This document shows, piece after piece, positions 14,638-23,999 of a DNA stretch of 64,000 bases; positions within the stretch are counted from its first letter, which is position 1; each line of letters starts with the position of its first letter. Below the pieces are notes generated by a model, which was given only the letters and a program-made list of their open reading frames with translations, was not told the DNA's origin and searched no databases. A program made the position numbers and the translations under genes. Origin of the DNA: Pseudoxanthomonas sp. PXM03 (GTDB taxonomy: Bacteria > Pseudomonadota > Gammaproteobacteria > Xanthomonadales > Xanthomonadaceae); the NCBI RefSeq assembly GCF_014852005.1, contig NZ_JACVAU010000006.1, positions 1 to 64,000 on the forward strand, read 5' to 3'.

Positions 14638-17442
14638 ATGGACGCCGAACGCTGGCAACGCCTGTCCCCGCTGCTGGACGTCCTGCTGGAGCTTGACCCG
14701 GACGCGCGCGCGCAACAGCTGGAAATCCTGCGCGCCGACGATCCCGACGCCGCCCGCGAGCTGGAGAAACTGCTCGCCCTGGAAGAAGAAGGCGACGACT
14801 TCATCGACCAGCCCCTGGTCGACAAACCGGGCCAGCTGAAGCCCGGCATGCGCGTGGGGCCCTACCAGCTGGAATCGATGCTGGGCGAAGGCGGCATGGG
14901 CATGGTGTGGCTGGCCTCGCGCGCGGACGGCCTGTACCAGCGCCGCGTCGCGCTGAAGCTGCTGCGCCCCGGCCTGGCCGATCCCAACCTGCGCCTGCGC
15001 TTCACCCGCGAACGCGAAATCCTCGCGCGCCTGGAGCATCCGAACATCGCGCGCCTGCTGGACGCCGGCATCGGTGGCGAAGGCCAGCCGTACCTGGCAC
15101 TGGAATACGTGGAAGGCGTGTCGATCACCGATTACTGCCTGGCCAACAACATCGGCCTGGACGCCCGGCTGACCCTGTTCCTGCAGATCTGTGCGGCCGT
15201 CAGCCACGCGCACGCGAACCTGATCGTCCACCGCGACCTCAAGCCCTCCAACATCCTCGTCACGCCCAACGGCGAGGTGCGCCTGCTGGACTTCGGCATC
15301 GCCAAGCTGCTCGACGATCCGGAGCCCGCCCCCGTGCATCCACGCACCGAGGTGCGCGCCTTCACCCTGCACTACGCGGCGCCGGAGCAGGTACGCGGCG
15401 AGCTCGTCACCACCATGACCGACGTGTACTCGCTGGGCGTGGTGCTGTACGAACTGATCGCGGACACCAAGCCCTACCGCCTGCGCCGGCAGACCGACGC
15501 CGAATGGGAGCAGGCGATCCTCGCCGTCGAACCGTTGAAACCCTCGGTGGCGACGCTGCGTACCACCGATGGCAGCCGCAGCCGGTGTCCGGATGCCCGC
15601 CGCAATGCCCGCAGGCTGGCCGGCGACCTGGACAACATCGCGCTGAAGGCCTTGCAGAAGGCACCGGAGCAGCGCTATCCGTCCGTCGAGGCGATGTCGC
15701 AGGACCTGCGGCGGCACATCGAGGGGCGTCCCGTGCTGGCGCGTCCCCAGAGCATGGGCTATCGGCTGCACAAGTACCTCATCCGGCAGCGCTGGACACT
15801 GGCCTTCGGCGGGCTGGCGGCTGCGGTGCTGCTGACCGCGCTGGCGGTGAGCATCTGGCAGGGCCGCCAGGCGATGCGCGAGGCGGCGCGTGCGCAGGCC
15901 ATGCAGAACTTCGTGATCGGCCTGTTCGACAACGCCAGCGCGTCGCAGCAGGGCAACACCTTCGATGCGCGCGAACTGCTGGCGGCCGGCGAACGGCGCG
16001 GCGCTCGCGAACTCGCCAACCAGCCGCGCGCCCAGGCCGAGCTGCTGGGCGTGATCGCCCGCCTGCGGCTGGGCCTGGGCGACTACCACGAATCGCTGGC
16101 GCTGCTGGAAAAGCAGGCGCGGGTACTCGCGGCAGCGAACGATGCGCCCGACAGCCTGCGCCTGCAGGCCGCGACCCAGCACGGGCGCGTGCTGCGCCTG
16201 CTCGGACGTTCGCGCCAATGCGTGCAGGTGATGGCGCCGATGGAGGCGCGGCTGGCATCGCTCGATTCCCGGCTGCCGCTTCCGGTGGCCGAATTCCGGT
16301 CGCAGAACGGACGCTGCCGTGCCGACGCCGGCGAGAAGCAGGTGGCGCGTCAGATGTTCGACGGCTCACTGGAGATCCGCCGCAGCCTGAAGGACGAAGC
16401 GGGCGTTGCGGAGAACATGCGCGACCTGGCCCAGCTGGATGTCGAGCTGGGCAACGCCGACGCCGGCGCGCGCGGCTACCGCGCCGCACTGGCACACCTG
16501 CAGGCACACGGCCATGCACGTCATACGCTGGCCATCGAGATCCAGCGCAGCCTGGCGTTGCTGTACCGCAACCGCGGCGATACGGATGCGGCGCTGGCCT
16601 CGTTCCAGCACGCGCGCGAGCTGTCCGAGGACATCCACGGCGCGCGTCATCCGCTCACCCAGGCCCTGCGCCGCCATATCGCCGCCGTGCAGGTCGACCT
16701 GGGCCGTTTGCGCGAAGCCGACGAGGAACTCCGCCGCCTGCACGCGATGACGCTGGAGTCGCTGGGCCCGCAGCATCGCGACACGGCATCGAGCTGGAAC
16801 TCGATGGGCATCATCGCCTGGGAGCGCGGCGACAACGACACGGCGGTACGCAATGTCGCCCGGGCCGTCGCCATCTGGCGCAGCAACGAGAGCCTGCAGA
16901 TCCTGCCCGGTGGGCTGTTCAACTACGGCATGGTGCTGCACAGCGCCGGCCGCCACGACGAGGCGCTCGCGGCACTGGAAGAATCGCGGCAGATGCGGGT
17001 GACGACCATCGGAGCCAGCCATGCGCTGATCGGCGAGACGGATCGCATGATCGGCGAAGTGCTGGCGGCCAAGGGCGACCTGCGAAGCGCCAGCGAACGC
17101 TTCGACCGGGCCGTGCGCCTGACCCGCGTGGGTTTCGGTCCGGAGCATCCGCGCACCTGGTTCGCCGAACTGTCCATGGCCCGCCACCAGACGCGGCTGG
17201 GGCGGCCGCAGGACGCCATCGCCCCGCTGGAAGGACTGACGCGCCACGAGGGCGGCGGCAGCGAAGCGCCCAAGCTGCGCTGGCTCGCACGGGCCTATCT
17301 GGCCGAAGCGCGTTGCGGCATGGGCGAGAAGGAGCGCGCGCGTCGTGAGCTGGATGCCCTGGCGGGAGAACTGCGCAGCGCGCTGCCCGACGGCGGCATC
17401 ATTCCGCGCGAGGTCGCCGACCTGCGCGCCGCCTGTCGCTGA
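14638..17442 (+). CDS. transmembrane serine/threonine protein kinase with C-terminal TPR region
   Basis: 934 residues. After a short helical N-terminus comes a Hanks-type kinase domain (about 75-365): glycine loop GEGGMGMV at 83-90, Lys107 in VALKLL, catalytic HRDLKPSN with Asp200, DFG at 218-220 and an APE near 248-250. All catalytic residues are present, so it should be active. A single transmembrane helix (about 386-406) leads to an extracytoplasmic alpha-helical region of repeated 42-residue units (about 480-900) typical of TPR repeats. It pairs with the upstream ECF sigma gene. It ends 6 bp from the convergent tdk gene. Confidence 0.93.
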   Translation: MDAERWQRLSPLLDVLLELDPDARAQQLEILRADDPDAARELEKLLALEEEGDDFIDQPLVDKPGQLKPGMRVGPYQLESMLGEGGMGMVWLASRADGLYQRRVALKLLRPGLADPNLRLRFTREREILARLEHPNIARLLDAGIGGEGQPYLALEYVEGVSITDYCLANNIGLDARLTLFLQICAAVSHAHANLIVHRDLKPSNILVTPNGEVRLLDFGIAKLLDDPEPAPVHPRTEVRAFTLHYAAPEQVRGELVTTMTDVYSLGVVLYELIADTKPYRLRRQTDAEWEQAILAVEPLKPSVATLRTTDGSRSRCPDARRNARRLAGDLDNIALKALQKAPEQRYPSVEAMSQDLRRHIEGRPVLARPQSMGYRLHKYLIRQRWTLAFGGLAAAVLLTALAVSIWQGRQAMREAARAQAMQNFVIGLFDNASASQQGNTFDARELLAAGERRGARELANQPRAQAELLGVIARLRLGLGDYHESLALLEKQARVLAAANDAPDSLRLQAATQHGRVLRLLGRSRQCVQVMAPMEARLASLDSRLPLPVAEFRSQNGRCRADAGEKQVARQMFDGSLEIRRSLKDEAGVAENMRDLAQLDVELGNADAGARGYRAALAHLQAHGHARHTLAIEIQRSLALLYRNRGDTDAALASFQHARELSEDIHGARHPLTQALRRHIAAVQVDLGRLREADEELRRLHAMTLESLGPQHRDTASSWNSMGIIAWERGDNDTAVRNVARAVAIWRSNESLQILPGGLFNYGMVLHSAGRHDEALAALEESRQMRVTTIGASHALIGETDRMIGEVLAAKGDLRSASERFDRAVRLTRVGFGPEHPRTWFAELSMARHQTRLGRPQDAIAPLEGLTRHEGGGSEAPKLRWLARAYLAEARCGMGEKERARRELDALAGELRSALPDGGIIPREVADLRAACR

Positions 17443-17448
17443 GGCCGT

Positions 17449-18072
17449 TCACTCCAGCGGCAACCCGGGCTGTTGCGGATCGATGCGACCCTCGCCGCGC
17501 GCGATCTTCTTGAACTCGGCGCGGCTGACTGACACATAGCGTTCGTTGCCGCCGATCTCCACCTGCGGCCCATCCTGCACGGCGAGTCCCTGATCGTTGA
17601 CCCGCACGGTCATGATCGCCTTCTTGCCGGTGTGGCAGATGGTCTTGATCTCGCTCATCTCGTCCGCCCAGGCCAGCAGGTACTGGCTGCCCTCGAACAA
17701 CTCGCCGCGGAAATCGGTACGCAGGCCGTAACACAGCACGGGGATGCGCAGCGCGTCCACCACTTCGCTGAGTTGCCAGACCTGCGCGCGACTGAGGAAC
17801 TGCGCTTCGTCCACCAGCACGCAGTCGAGCTTGCCGTGCGCGGCGATGTCATCGCGAATCAGGCGTTCGAGGTCATCCTCGCGCTCGAACGCTACTGCAT
17901 CCGCACGCAGCCCGATGCGCGACGCCACCACGCCGGCTCCCGCACGGTCATCCAGCCGCGGGGTCAGGATCGCCACGCGCATGCCGCGCTCGCGGTAGTT
18001 GTGCGCCGACTGCAGCAGCGTGGTGGTCTTCCCGGCGTTCATCGCCGAATAGTAGAAATAGAGCTTGGCCAT
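17449..18072 (-). CDS. tdk: thymidine kinase
   Basis: 207 residues, type II thymidine kinase. It has P-loop MNAGKTTT, a Walker B-like LVDEAQFL with the catalytic Glu, and the lasso-domain thymidine-binding end [11 protein letters not shown]. It phosphorylates thymidine (and deoxyuridine) to dTMP with ATP for salvage. The structural zinc site seen in many relatives is eroded: ICHTGKK has one cysteine where others have CxxC, and the YVSVCR position is Ser. The start is set by a TACAAT box six bases upstream. Confidence 0.95.
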   Translation of the reverse strand: MAKLYFYYSAMNAGKTTTLLQSAHNYRERGMRVAILTPRLDDRAGAGVVASRIGLRADAVAFEREDDLERLIRDDIAAHGKLDCVLVDEAQFLSRAQVWQLSEVVDALRIPVLCYGLRTDFRGELFEGSQYLLAWADEMSEIKTICHTGKKAIMTVRVNDQGLAVQDGPQVEIGGNERYVSVSRAEFKKIARGEGRIDPQQPGLPLE

Positions 18073-18078
18073 GCCGCC

Positions 18079-18084
18079 ATTGTA
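18079..18084 (-). promoter_or_regulatory. -10 box of a leaderless promoter (tdk)
   Basis: TACAAT on the minus strand, then six bases, then the tdk ATG at 18072. It has the same layout as the EF-hand, ttcA, plsB and hemH starts. Confidence 0.6.
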
Positions 18085-18103
18085 AAACGGGCGGGCTTCC
18101 CGC

Positions 18104-18811
18104 TTATCCGCCTTCGGGCGCCTTCACCGGCTCCACCTCGCCCACGTCGACCTTGCCCCTCATGGGCGCCTTCCAGATCGCGTCCTGCAGCCGCCAGTAG
18201 TGCTCGGGCTGCCAGTACTTGCGGTCGTAGTACTGGTCGCCCCGCACCGTCATGCCGGTGCCGGCCAGCGGCCCGGTGTGGGGAATGATGGTGAGGTTGC
18301 CTACGTAGCCGACGCGGCTGCCGGTCATGCTGCGCGTGGCCCGCCGCAGGATCTTCTCCAGCCGCGGCTTGGCCGCCTCGTCGCCGTATTCGGCCAGGAT
18401 CGCCTGCCCGCGCTCGATGGCCTCCTTGCGCTGCACGTCGTCCAGCCGCGCCCAGTAGAACTCGCGCTGGGCGAGGAAGTCCGGATAGAGCCGCTCGGCC
18501 GCGATGTCCATCCATGCGTAGGCGATGGCGCGATCCTGCGCGACGCCGGTGCCCTGCCAGTACATGTCCGCGATGATCGCCTGCGAGGGCTTGTCGGCAT
18601 GGAAAGCCGCGCGTTTGAACCGTTCCAGCGCGCCGGCATAGTCCTGCCGTTCGTAAGCGCGCGCGCCCTCCGACCGCCAGCGCAGGTCCGGGTGCGCGGC
18701 CAGGAAGCCTTCGGTCAACACCGCCTGATCGAGCTTCGGCTCCTGGGCCGTCGCCGGCCGCATCGGCAACAGGGCCACCATGACCAGCACACAGCAACGG
18801 AGGGCATTCAT
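18104..18811 (-). CDS. secreted Sel1-repeat-like protein
   Basis: 235 residues from ATG 18811. It has a signal peptide (about 1-23, ending RPATAQ). An N-terminal helical part contains Sel1/TPR-like units ([18 protein letters not shown] and [27 protein letters not shown], the latter a clear Sel1 pattern). The C-terminal third has no recognised domain and ends acidic. It is likely periplasmic and of unknown function, possibly a protein-protein scaffold. It is divergent from rep and 31 bp upstream of the leftward tdk start. Confidence 0.8.
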   Translation of the reverse strand: MNALRCCVLVMVALLPMRPATAQEPKLDQAVLTEGFLAAHPDLRWRSEGARAYERQDYAGALERFKRAAFHADKPSQAIIADMYWQGTGVAQDRAIAYAWMDIAAERLYPDFLAQREFYWARLDDVQRKEAIERGQAILAEYGDEAAKPRLEKILRRATRSMTGSRVGYVGNLTIIPHTGPLAGTGMTVRGDQYYDRKYWQPEHYWRLQDAIWKAPMRGKVDVGEVEPVKAPEGG

Positions 18812-18908
18812 GGCGATACGCCTGCATCCGGAAGCCTGGAGTGTCGACATGCTAGGAGAAGCAGGGCGCCGTTGTCTGTAAACTGATGGCCTACGCAGAA
18901 GTACTCCC

Positions 18909-20885
18909 ATGCACGGTCTCAACCCCCCCCAACGCGCCGCCGTCCTTCACAGCAAGGGCCCCCTGCTCGTGCTCGCGGGTGCCGGCAGCGGCAAGACGCG
19001 CGTCATCGTGGAGAAGATCGCGCACCTGATCGCCGGCAACCATTTCCCGGCGCGCCGGATCGCGGCGATCACCTTCACCAACAAGTCCGCCAAGGAAATG
19101 CGCGAGCGCGTGTCCAAGCGGATCAAGGGCGACGCGGCCGAAGGGCTGACCATCTGCACGTTCCATGCGCTGGGGCTGAAGTTCCTGCAGATCGAACACG
19201 CGGCGGTGGGCCTGAAGCGCGGCTTCTCCATCTTCGACGCAGACGACGCCAGCGCACAGGTCAAGGACCTGATGTATGGCGCCAAGCCCGACGACGTGGA
19301 AGCGGCGAAGAACCTGATCTCCCGCGCGAAGAACGCCGGCCTGTCGCCCGAAGAGGCCCTTGCCGAAGCACGCACCAACCGCGAAAAGGAAGCCGCACTG
19401 CTGTACCAGCGCTACCAGGACCGGCTGACCACGTTCAACGCAGTGGACTTCGACGACCTGATCCGCCTGCCGGTGCAGATCCTGGAGAACAATCCCGAGA
19501 TCACCGCGGCGTGGCGCGAACGCATCGGCTACCTGCTGGTCGACGAATGCCAGGACACCAACGACGCGCAATACCGCCTGCTGAAGGCGATCGCCGGCGA
19601 GCGCGGCGACTTCACCTGCGTGGGCGACGACGACCAGAGCATCTATGCGTGGCGCGGCGCGAACCCCGACAACCTGCTGCAGATGGCGAAGGACTACCCG
19701 GCACTGCAGATCGTCAAGCTGGAGCAGAACTACCGTTGCAGCAACCGCGTGCTGCGCGCGGCGAATGCGCTGATCGCCAACAACCCGCACGAGCACCCCA
19801 AGAAGCTGTGGAGCGACCAGGCGGATGGCGAGCGCATCCGTGTGTGGGAATGTCGCGACAACGAGCACGAGGCGGAGAAGGTCGCTGCGGAGATATCGTT
19901 CGTGCATGCGTCCAAGAGCGCAGCGTGGAGCGACTTCTGCATCCTGTTCCGCGGCAACCACCAGTCGCGCGCGCTGGAGAAGGCGTTGCAGCTGCTGCGC
20001 ATCCCCTACCACCTGACCGGCGGCACCGCATTCCTGGAACGGCAGGAAGTGAAGGACGCGATGTCGTGGCTGCGCCTGCTGGTGAACCCGGACGATGACG
20101 CCGCCTTCCTGCGTGCCGTGCAGTCGCCCAAGCGCGAAGTCGGTGCGACATCGCTGGCGAAGCTGGCCGAGATGGCACAGCACGCGCACTTGCCGTTGTC
20201 GCGCGCGGCCGAATCGATGGGCGCGCTGAAGGCCTTGCCGCCGCGTGCGGCCAATGGCCTCAGCGCCTTCGTCGACATCGTGCGCGACCTGCGCCGCCAC
20301 GCCGAGGAACTGCCGCCAGCCGATCTGGTGCGCCGCCTGAGCGAACGCTCCGGCCTGCTGGCCGACCTGCGCGCGCAGTGCAAGGACGAAGCCTCGTTCC
20401 AGCGTCGCCGCGCCAACCTGGATGAACTGGCCGACTGGTTCGAGGGCGGACCGCGTGGCAGTTCCGCCGGCGACCTGGCCGCGCAACTCGCGCTGCTGTC
20501 GCGTAACGACAAGGATGACGGCGGCAACCAGGTGCGTCTGATGAGCCTGCACGCGGCGAAGGGACTGGAGTTCCGCTACGTCTTCATCGTGGGTTGCGAG
20601 GACGGCACGCTGCCGCACGAGACCAGCGTGGAGGAAGGCAACCTGCAGGAAGAGCGGCGCCTGATGTACGTGGGCATCACCCGCGCGAAGGAACAGCTGT
20701 GGCTGAGCCACAATCGCGAGACGCGCCGCTTCGGCGAACGCCTGCGCTTGCAGCCCAGCCGCTTCATCGACGAACTGCCTGCCGACGAACTTCAGCGCGA
20801 TGGCGCCGATCCCGCCGCCGATGCGGAACGCAAGAAAGAACGTGCCAGCGCCGGCCTGGCTGCGATCCAGGCGATGTTCGACTGA
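18909..20885 (+). CDS. rep: ATP-dependent DNA helicase Rep
   Basis: 658 residues, a UvrD/Rep-family superfamily 1A 3'-5' helicase. The motifs occur in order: I AGAGSGKT, Ia TFTNKSA, II LLVDECQDTN, III GDDDQSIYAWRGA, IV EQNYR, V MSLHAAKGLEF and VI YVGITRAKEQL. It displaces proteins ahead of the replication fork and assists restart at stalled forks. The start MHGLNPPQ at the normal N-terminus fits Rep, and the length is in family range. Confidence 0.96.
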   Translation: MHGLNPPQRAAVLHSKGPLLVLAGAGSGKTRVIVEKIAHLIAGNHFPARRIAAITFTNKSAKEMRERVSKRIKGDAAEGLTICTFHALGLKFLQIEHAAVGLKRGFSIFDADDASAQVKDLMYGAKPDDVEAAKNLISRAKNAGLSPEEALAEARTNREKEAALLYQRYQDRLTTFNAVDFDDLIRLPVQILENNPEITAAWRERIGYLLVDECQDTNDAQYRLLKAIAGERGDFTCVGDDDQSIYAWRGANPDNLLQMAKDYPALQIVKLEQNYRCSNRVLRAANALIANNPHEHPKKLWSDQADGERIRVWECRDNEHEAEKVAAEISFVHASKSAAWSDFCILFRGNHQSRALEKALQLLRIPYHLTGGTAFLERQEVKDAMSWLRLLVNPDDDAAFLRAVQSPKREVGATSLAKLAEMAQHAHLPLSRAAESMGALKALPPRAANGLSAFVDIVRDLRRHAEELPPADLVRRLSERSGLLADLRAQCKDEASFQRRRANLDELADWFEGGPRGSSAGDLAAQLALLSRNDKDDGGNQVRLMSLHAAKGLEFRYVFIVGCEDGTLPHETSVEEGNLQEERRLMYVGITRAKEQLWLSHNRETRRFGERLRLQPSRFIDELPADELQRDGADPAADAERKKERASAGLAAIQAMFD

Positions 20886-20943
20886 CCCACGCCGCCCGCG
20901 CTTGCGCTACGCTGCGCGGCATCGCAGGCAGGCGGAGCGCGAC

Positions 20944-21330
20944 ATGACACGCGACAGCAGGATATGGCGGTGGGTCGGATTCCTGATCGCCTTCGTCGGT
21001 GTGGGCTTCCCCTACTGGCAACTCGCGCCGGAACTCGCCGGCTTGCCGCGCGCCCTCTACGGTCCAGGGCTGGTGGCGGTCGGCGTGGTGGCCATGCTGC
21101 TGCGCGCATTCGGCACCGGACGTTTCCTGCCGCTATGGCTGCTGATCGCGATGGCGGTGCCGGCCGCAGTCCTCGTGCGGCTCGGACTGGATGCCCGCCA
21201 TGGCGTGGAAGGCCCCGGCCTGGCCGTTGCCGATGTGGCCGTGGGCCTCGGGCTGGGATTGGCAACGGCCCTGGTCGGCATGCTCATCGGCAGCCTCTTC
21301 CTGCTGCGCAGCAGCCGACGCCCCGGGTGA
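20944..21330 (+). CDS. small integral membrane protein
   Basis: 128 residues with four hydrophobic helices at about 10-24, 37-56, 60-80 and 95-120. GGCGGAGCG before the ATG may serve as the ribosome-binding site. It has no recognised family. It lies 58 bp after rep and 34 bp before the VOC-family gene, all on the same strand, so the three may share a transcript. Confidence 0.75.
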   Translation: MTRDSRIWRWVGFLIAFVGVGFPYWQLAPELAGLPRALYGPGLVAVGVVAMLLRAFGTGRFLPLWLLIAMAVPAAVLVRLGLDARHGVEGPGLAVADVAVGLGLGLATALVGMLIGSLFLLRSSRRPG

Positions 21331-21364
21331 TGTCTTCCCTTCGACTTACCGACAAGGCACGCCG

Positions 21365-21739
21365 ATGACACCGCACCTGTCCGAGATCCGTCAGATCGCG
21401 ATCACCGTCAGCGATGTGGAGGCCGCGCTGGGCTTCTATCGCGATGCACTGGGGCTGGCGTTCCTGTTCCAGCCCGCAGCACAGCTGGCATTCCTCGATG
21501 CCGGTGGCGTACGGCTGATGCTGACCACGCCGCAGGGTGCCGGTGCGGTGGGCGCGAACTCGATCCTCTACTTCACGGTGCAGGACATCGTCTCCACCCA
21601 GGCGGCGCTGGTCGCGCGCGGCGCGACGGAGGAGCGGCCACCGCAACTCGCCGCCCGCATGCCGGACCACGAACTCTGGACCGGCTTCCTGCGCGATCCG
21701 GACGGCAACCTGGTGGGGTTGATGGAAGAGAAACGCTGA
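21365..21739 (+). CDS. VOC (glyoxalase/bleomycin-resistance) superfamily protein
   Basis: 124 residues in two beta-alpha-beta-beta-beta modules. The first is IRQIAITVSDVEAALGFYRDALGL and the second ILYFTVQDIVSTQAALVARG, closing with FLRDPDGNLVGLME, where the final Glu is the usual metal ligand. Members are dioxygenases, isomerases or lyases and resistance proteins. The usual N-terminal metal His is not seen in ITVSDV (other members have HxxL), so a metal-independent role is possible. The function is unknown. Confidence 0.88.
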   Translation: MTPHLSEIRQIAITVSDVEAALGFYRDALGLAFLFQPAAQLAFLDAGGVRLMLTTPQGAGAVGANSILYFTVQDIVSTQAALVARGATEERPPQLAARMPDHELWTGFLRDPDGNLVGLMEEKR

Positions 21740-21755
21740 CCCGCGCCGAGCGCGC

Positions 21756-23201
21756 TCAACGCACCAGCGCGTGCGGCTCGCGGGAGGATTCAGCGGGTGA
21801 CGGCTGTGGGGGCGCCACGTGCAGCGGCTGCTGCTCCCGCGCTGCCAGTTCCCTCGCGACATCCGCCTGGAACTGACGGGCCCATGGGCCGCGGAGGTAT
21901 TCGCTGACGACGGCTGCCATCGGGTCTCCTCCGTTCGTCGCCCGTGCCCGTGACACCTGCTCCACGATCTCATTCAGCCCGGGCCAGGTGGCGCGATCCC
22001 CAGCCACGTCGACATGTCCACCCTCGGCCTTCTCTGGCGCTTGCAACGATGTCCCGGTGCGGCGTTCGACCCGCGCATCGAGTGCCTCGTCGATCGGCTC
22101 CTTGCGGTTGCAGTCGTCGATCACGCTGCGCCGGCAAAGCTGTTCCGGCGCCAGCGTGTCCACATGGTCGCGCACGCCGTCCCGGTCGTAACCGCGCGTG
22201 CCGTACATGCCGCCCATGTGCTGGTCGGAGCGGTGGATGACGAACTGCGCTGCGTCCTCGGGAACGGGTCGTTTCTCCAGATAGGGCTGGTCACTCAGCC
22301 GGTTGAAGAACTCCACGCCGAGATTGAAGCTCAGCGAGCCGAGGCCGTTGCGTTGATACGTGTCGCCGATGTCGCTATGGCTGCCCGCCACCCATGCGTT
22401 GTAGTTGCGATGATCTTCGCTGAAACCCGACGGCACATGCTCGCTGGATGGGAAAAGATCGCGGCGCTCATGTTGTGCCGTGATCTGCAAGGTGGACAAC
22501 GTCGAGGGCGGAAGGCGCCGGTCGTGCTCCTCGACCCCCGTCGACACGGGGTCGAAGAGCAATGCGACTTGCGGCGTTTTGCCAGGCTCCACGAGCAGGG
22601 GACGGTCTGCGTACCGGATACTCACGACGAGATTTTCCGCGCCACGCTCTACCTTGGCACCCAACGGGTCGCGGATGCCTCGCTCGTGCACCATGCGCTC
22701 CAGAGCCGCAATTCCCTCCCCACCACGACTGAAACCCACGCCCGCAATCCGGATCTGCCCCCGGGGATCTTCATCGAGCCATTTCTTGGCCTGCTCGCAA
22801 AGCTGCAGATAGGCCGTCTCGACCCGCTCGTCGAAAGTATGGCCGAAGCGGCCGTCCCACAGCTTTTCAGGCTTCCTCGCCAGACCATTCTGGGTATAGG
22901 TGCCCTCCACGTAGCCCGTCGCAATGTTGCTGATGCCTTCGTCCTGCAGCCCCCTGACTTGCTGGTGGATCTTCGCTACGACACTCCACCCTTCCGGGTT
23001 GTCGTCGAACATGCTGTTGCCGGTGCCGTCCATCGCCGCCACATACAGCCTTTCGTTCGGCATGTCTTCATGGAGAAAGACAGGGACACGAACCTGCAAC
23101 AGGTCTTCTTCTGCGCGACGGTAGCTTTCTCTACCCGGGTTTCCCGCCAAGTCCGCGTCAACCCCGCCATCACGATGCTTCGACTGCTGCCCTGAACCCA
23201 T
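21756..23201 (-). CDS. Tle1-like (DUF2235) alpha/beta-hydrolase, putative antibacterial phospholipase effector
   Basis: 481 residues from ATG 23201, preferred over GTG 23210 because GGGAG sits eight bases ahead of it. The DUF2235 alpha/beta-hydrolase signature is complete: nucleophile elbow GFSRG (Ser158), FDPVSTG with Asp217 and GSHSDIGD with His275. An MDGTGNSM near residue 58 matches the family's first strand. There is no signal peptide, as expected for effectors exported by T6SS or T4SS. The last 100 residues are polar and family-unknown. A lipoprotein gene stands 16 bp upstream in the same operon, the order of immunity then effector. No VgrG, PAAR or secretion structural gene is in the window. 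Confidence 0.8.
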   Translation of the reverse strand: MGSGQQSKHRDGGVDADLAGNPGRESYRRAEEDLLQVRVPVFLHEDMPNERLYVAAMDGTGNSMFDDNPEGWSVVAKIHQQVRGLQDEGISNIATGYVEGTYTQNGLARKPEKLWDGRFGHTFDERVETAYLQLCEQAKKWLDEDPRGQIRIAGVGFSRGGEGIAALERMVHERGIRDPLGAKVERGAENLVVSIRYADRPLLVEPGKTPQVALLFDPVSTGVEEHDRRLPPSTLSTLQITAQHERRDLFPSSEHVPSGFSEDHRNYNAWVAGSHSDIGDTYQRNGLGSLSFNLGVEFFNRLSDQPYLEKRPVPEDAAQFVIHRSDQHMGGMYGTRGYDRDGVRDHVDTLAPEQLCRRSVIDDCNRKEPIDEALDARVERRTGTSLQAPEKAEGGHVDVAGDRATWPGLNEIVEQVSRARATNGGDPMAAVVSEYLRGPWARQFQADVARELAAREQQPLHVAPPQPSPAESSREPHALVR

Positions 23202-23217
23202 GACGAGCACTCCCTGC

Positions 23218-23838
23218 TCAATACGTCCGACTGAACACCTTGATCAGATCATCGCGAAAGTCGCTGTGCGGGCGATCCGCAAAACGGGGTTTCTTCAACG
23301 CGATCATGGCGCGCATGTAAACGTTGATGGTGCGGTCGTTGACCTCGAGGATGATCCCGGGCGTCCCACTCGATGCAGGGTCGAGTGCATCCTCCCGCGC
23401 CACATGGTGGCGGATCACGCCATCCTTGAAAATCTCACCGATATCGATTTCCGCCTGGAGTGCGGTGCCATCCTTCGAGCGCCAGGTGACTTTCGCCGGT
23501 GGGGGAAAGTTACCGATGGGGCCCGCGCCTGCCGTCATGTTGTCGGGATAGCGGGATCCCGGCGCTTCCGATGACGACTGCAGCCGATCCGCTGGCTCAT
23601 CGGCGCGTACTCGACCCGCGTATTCCACGCGACAGCCATAGGTGCTGTACGTCGATATACCAAAATAATGCGCCCTGAACTTCAGCGGCCATTCGGCGCC
23701 GACGTTGGTGTAGTGGCCCTCCGGCAGCGCTGAAGAAGGACCGGATGAGGTCGATGTGGACATGGTGGCGTGGCATCCTGTCGTGGCAACGGAGATCAGC
23801 GCGCTGGTAGCGAGGCTCCGGAGAAGGCGTCGTTCCAT
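23218..23838 (-). CDS. putative lipoprotein, likely immunity partner of the Tle1-like lipase
   Basis: 206 residues. The N-terminal signal ends in an ATTGC lipobox (Cys22), so it should be a lipid-anchored periplasmic protein. The mature part is beta-rich (VTWRSKDGTALQAEIDIGEIF, GIILEVNDRTINVYMRA) and has one extra Cys in STYGCRVEY. I recognise the style from xanthomonad lipoproteins beside DUF2235 lipases but cannot name a family with certainty. Periplasmic lipoproteins commonly neutralise Tle phospholipases, and the 16-bp spacing supports co-expression. An alternative is an accessory or transport factor. Confidence 0.6.
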   Translation of the reverse strand: MERRLLRSLATSALISVATTGCHATMSTSTSSGPSSALPEGHYTNVGAEWPLKFRAHYFGISTYSTYGCRVEYAGRVRADEPADRLQSSSEAPGSRYPDNMTAGAGPIGNFPPPAKVTWRSKDGTALQAEIDIGEIFKDGVIRHHVAREDALDPASSGTPGIILEVNDRTINVYMRAMIALKKPRFADRPHSDFRDDLIKVFSRTY

Positions 23839-23999
23839 GATGGCATTCCTGGCCTGTCGGCAATGCCGACGTTAGCTTGGGTTGGCGGTGCCTGCAATCA
23901 TCGCTGGAAGGCATTCACATGAACCTGCTCTCTCATTTCTCGCGCGCCAGATGATGCGATCAGTGCGAAAGTAGGAATGTGATATGCACTGGGGCAAGC

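Noticed and set aside
21756..22070. Possible XVIPCD (T4SS effector) domain at the C-terminus of the Tle1-like lipase
   Set aside because: The region lacks the conserved GLxxID-type motifs and the Gln-rich character of that domain, so only a general effector assignment is made.
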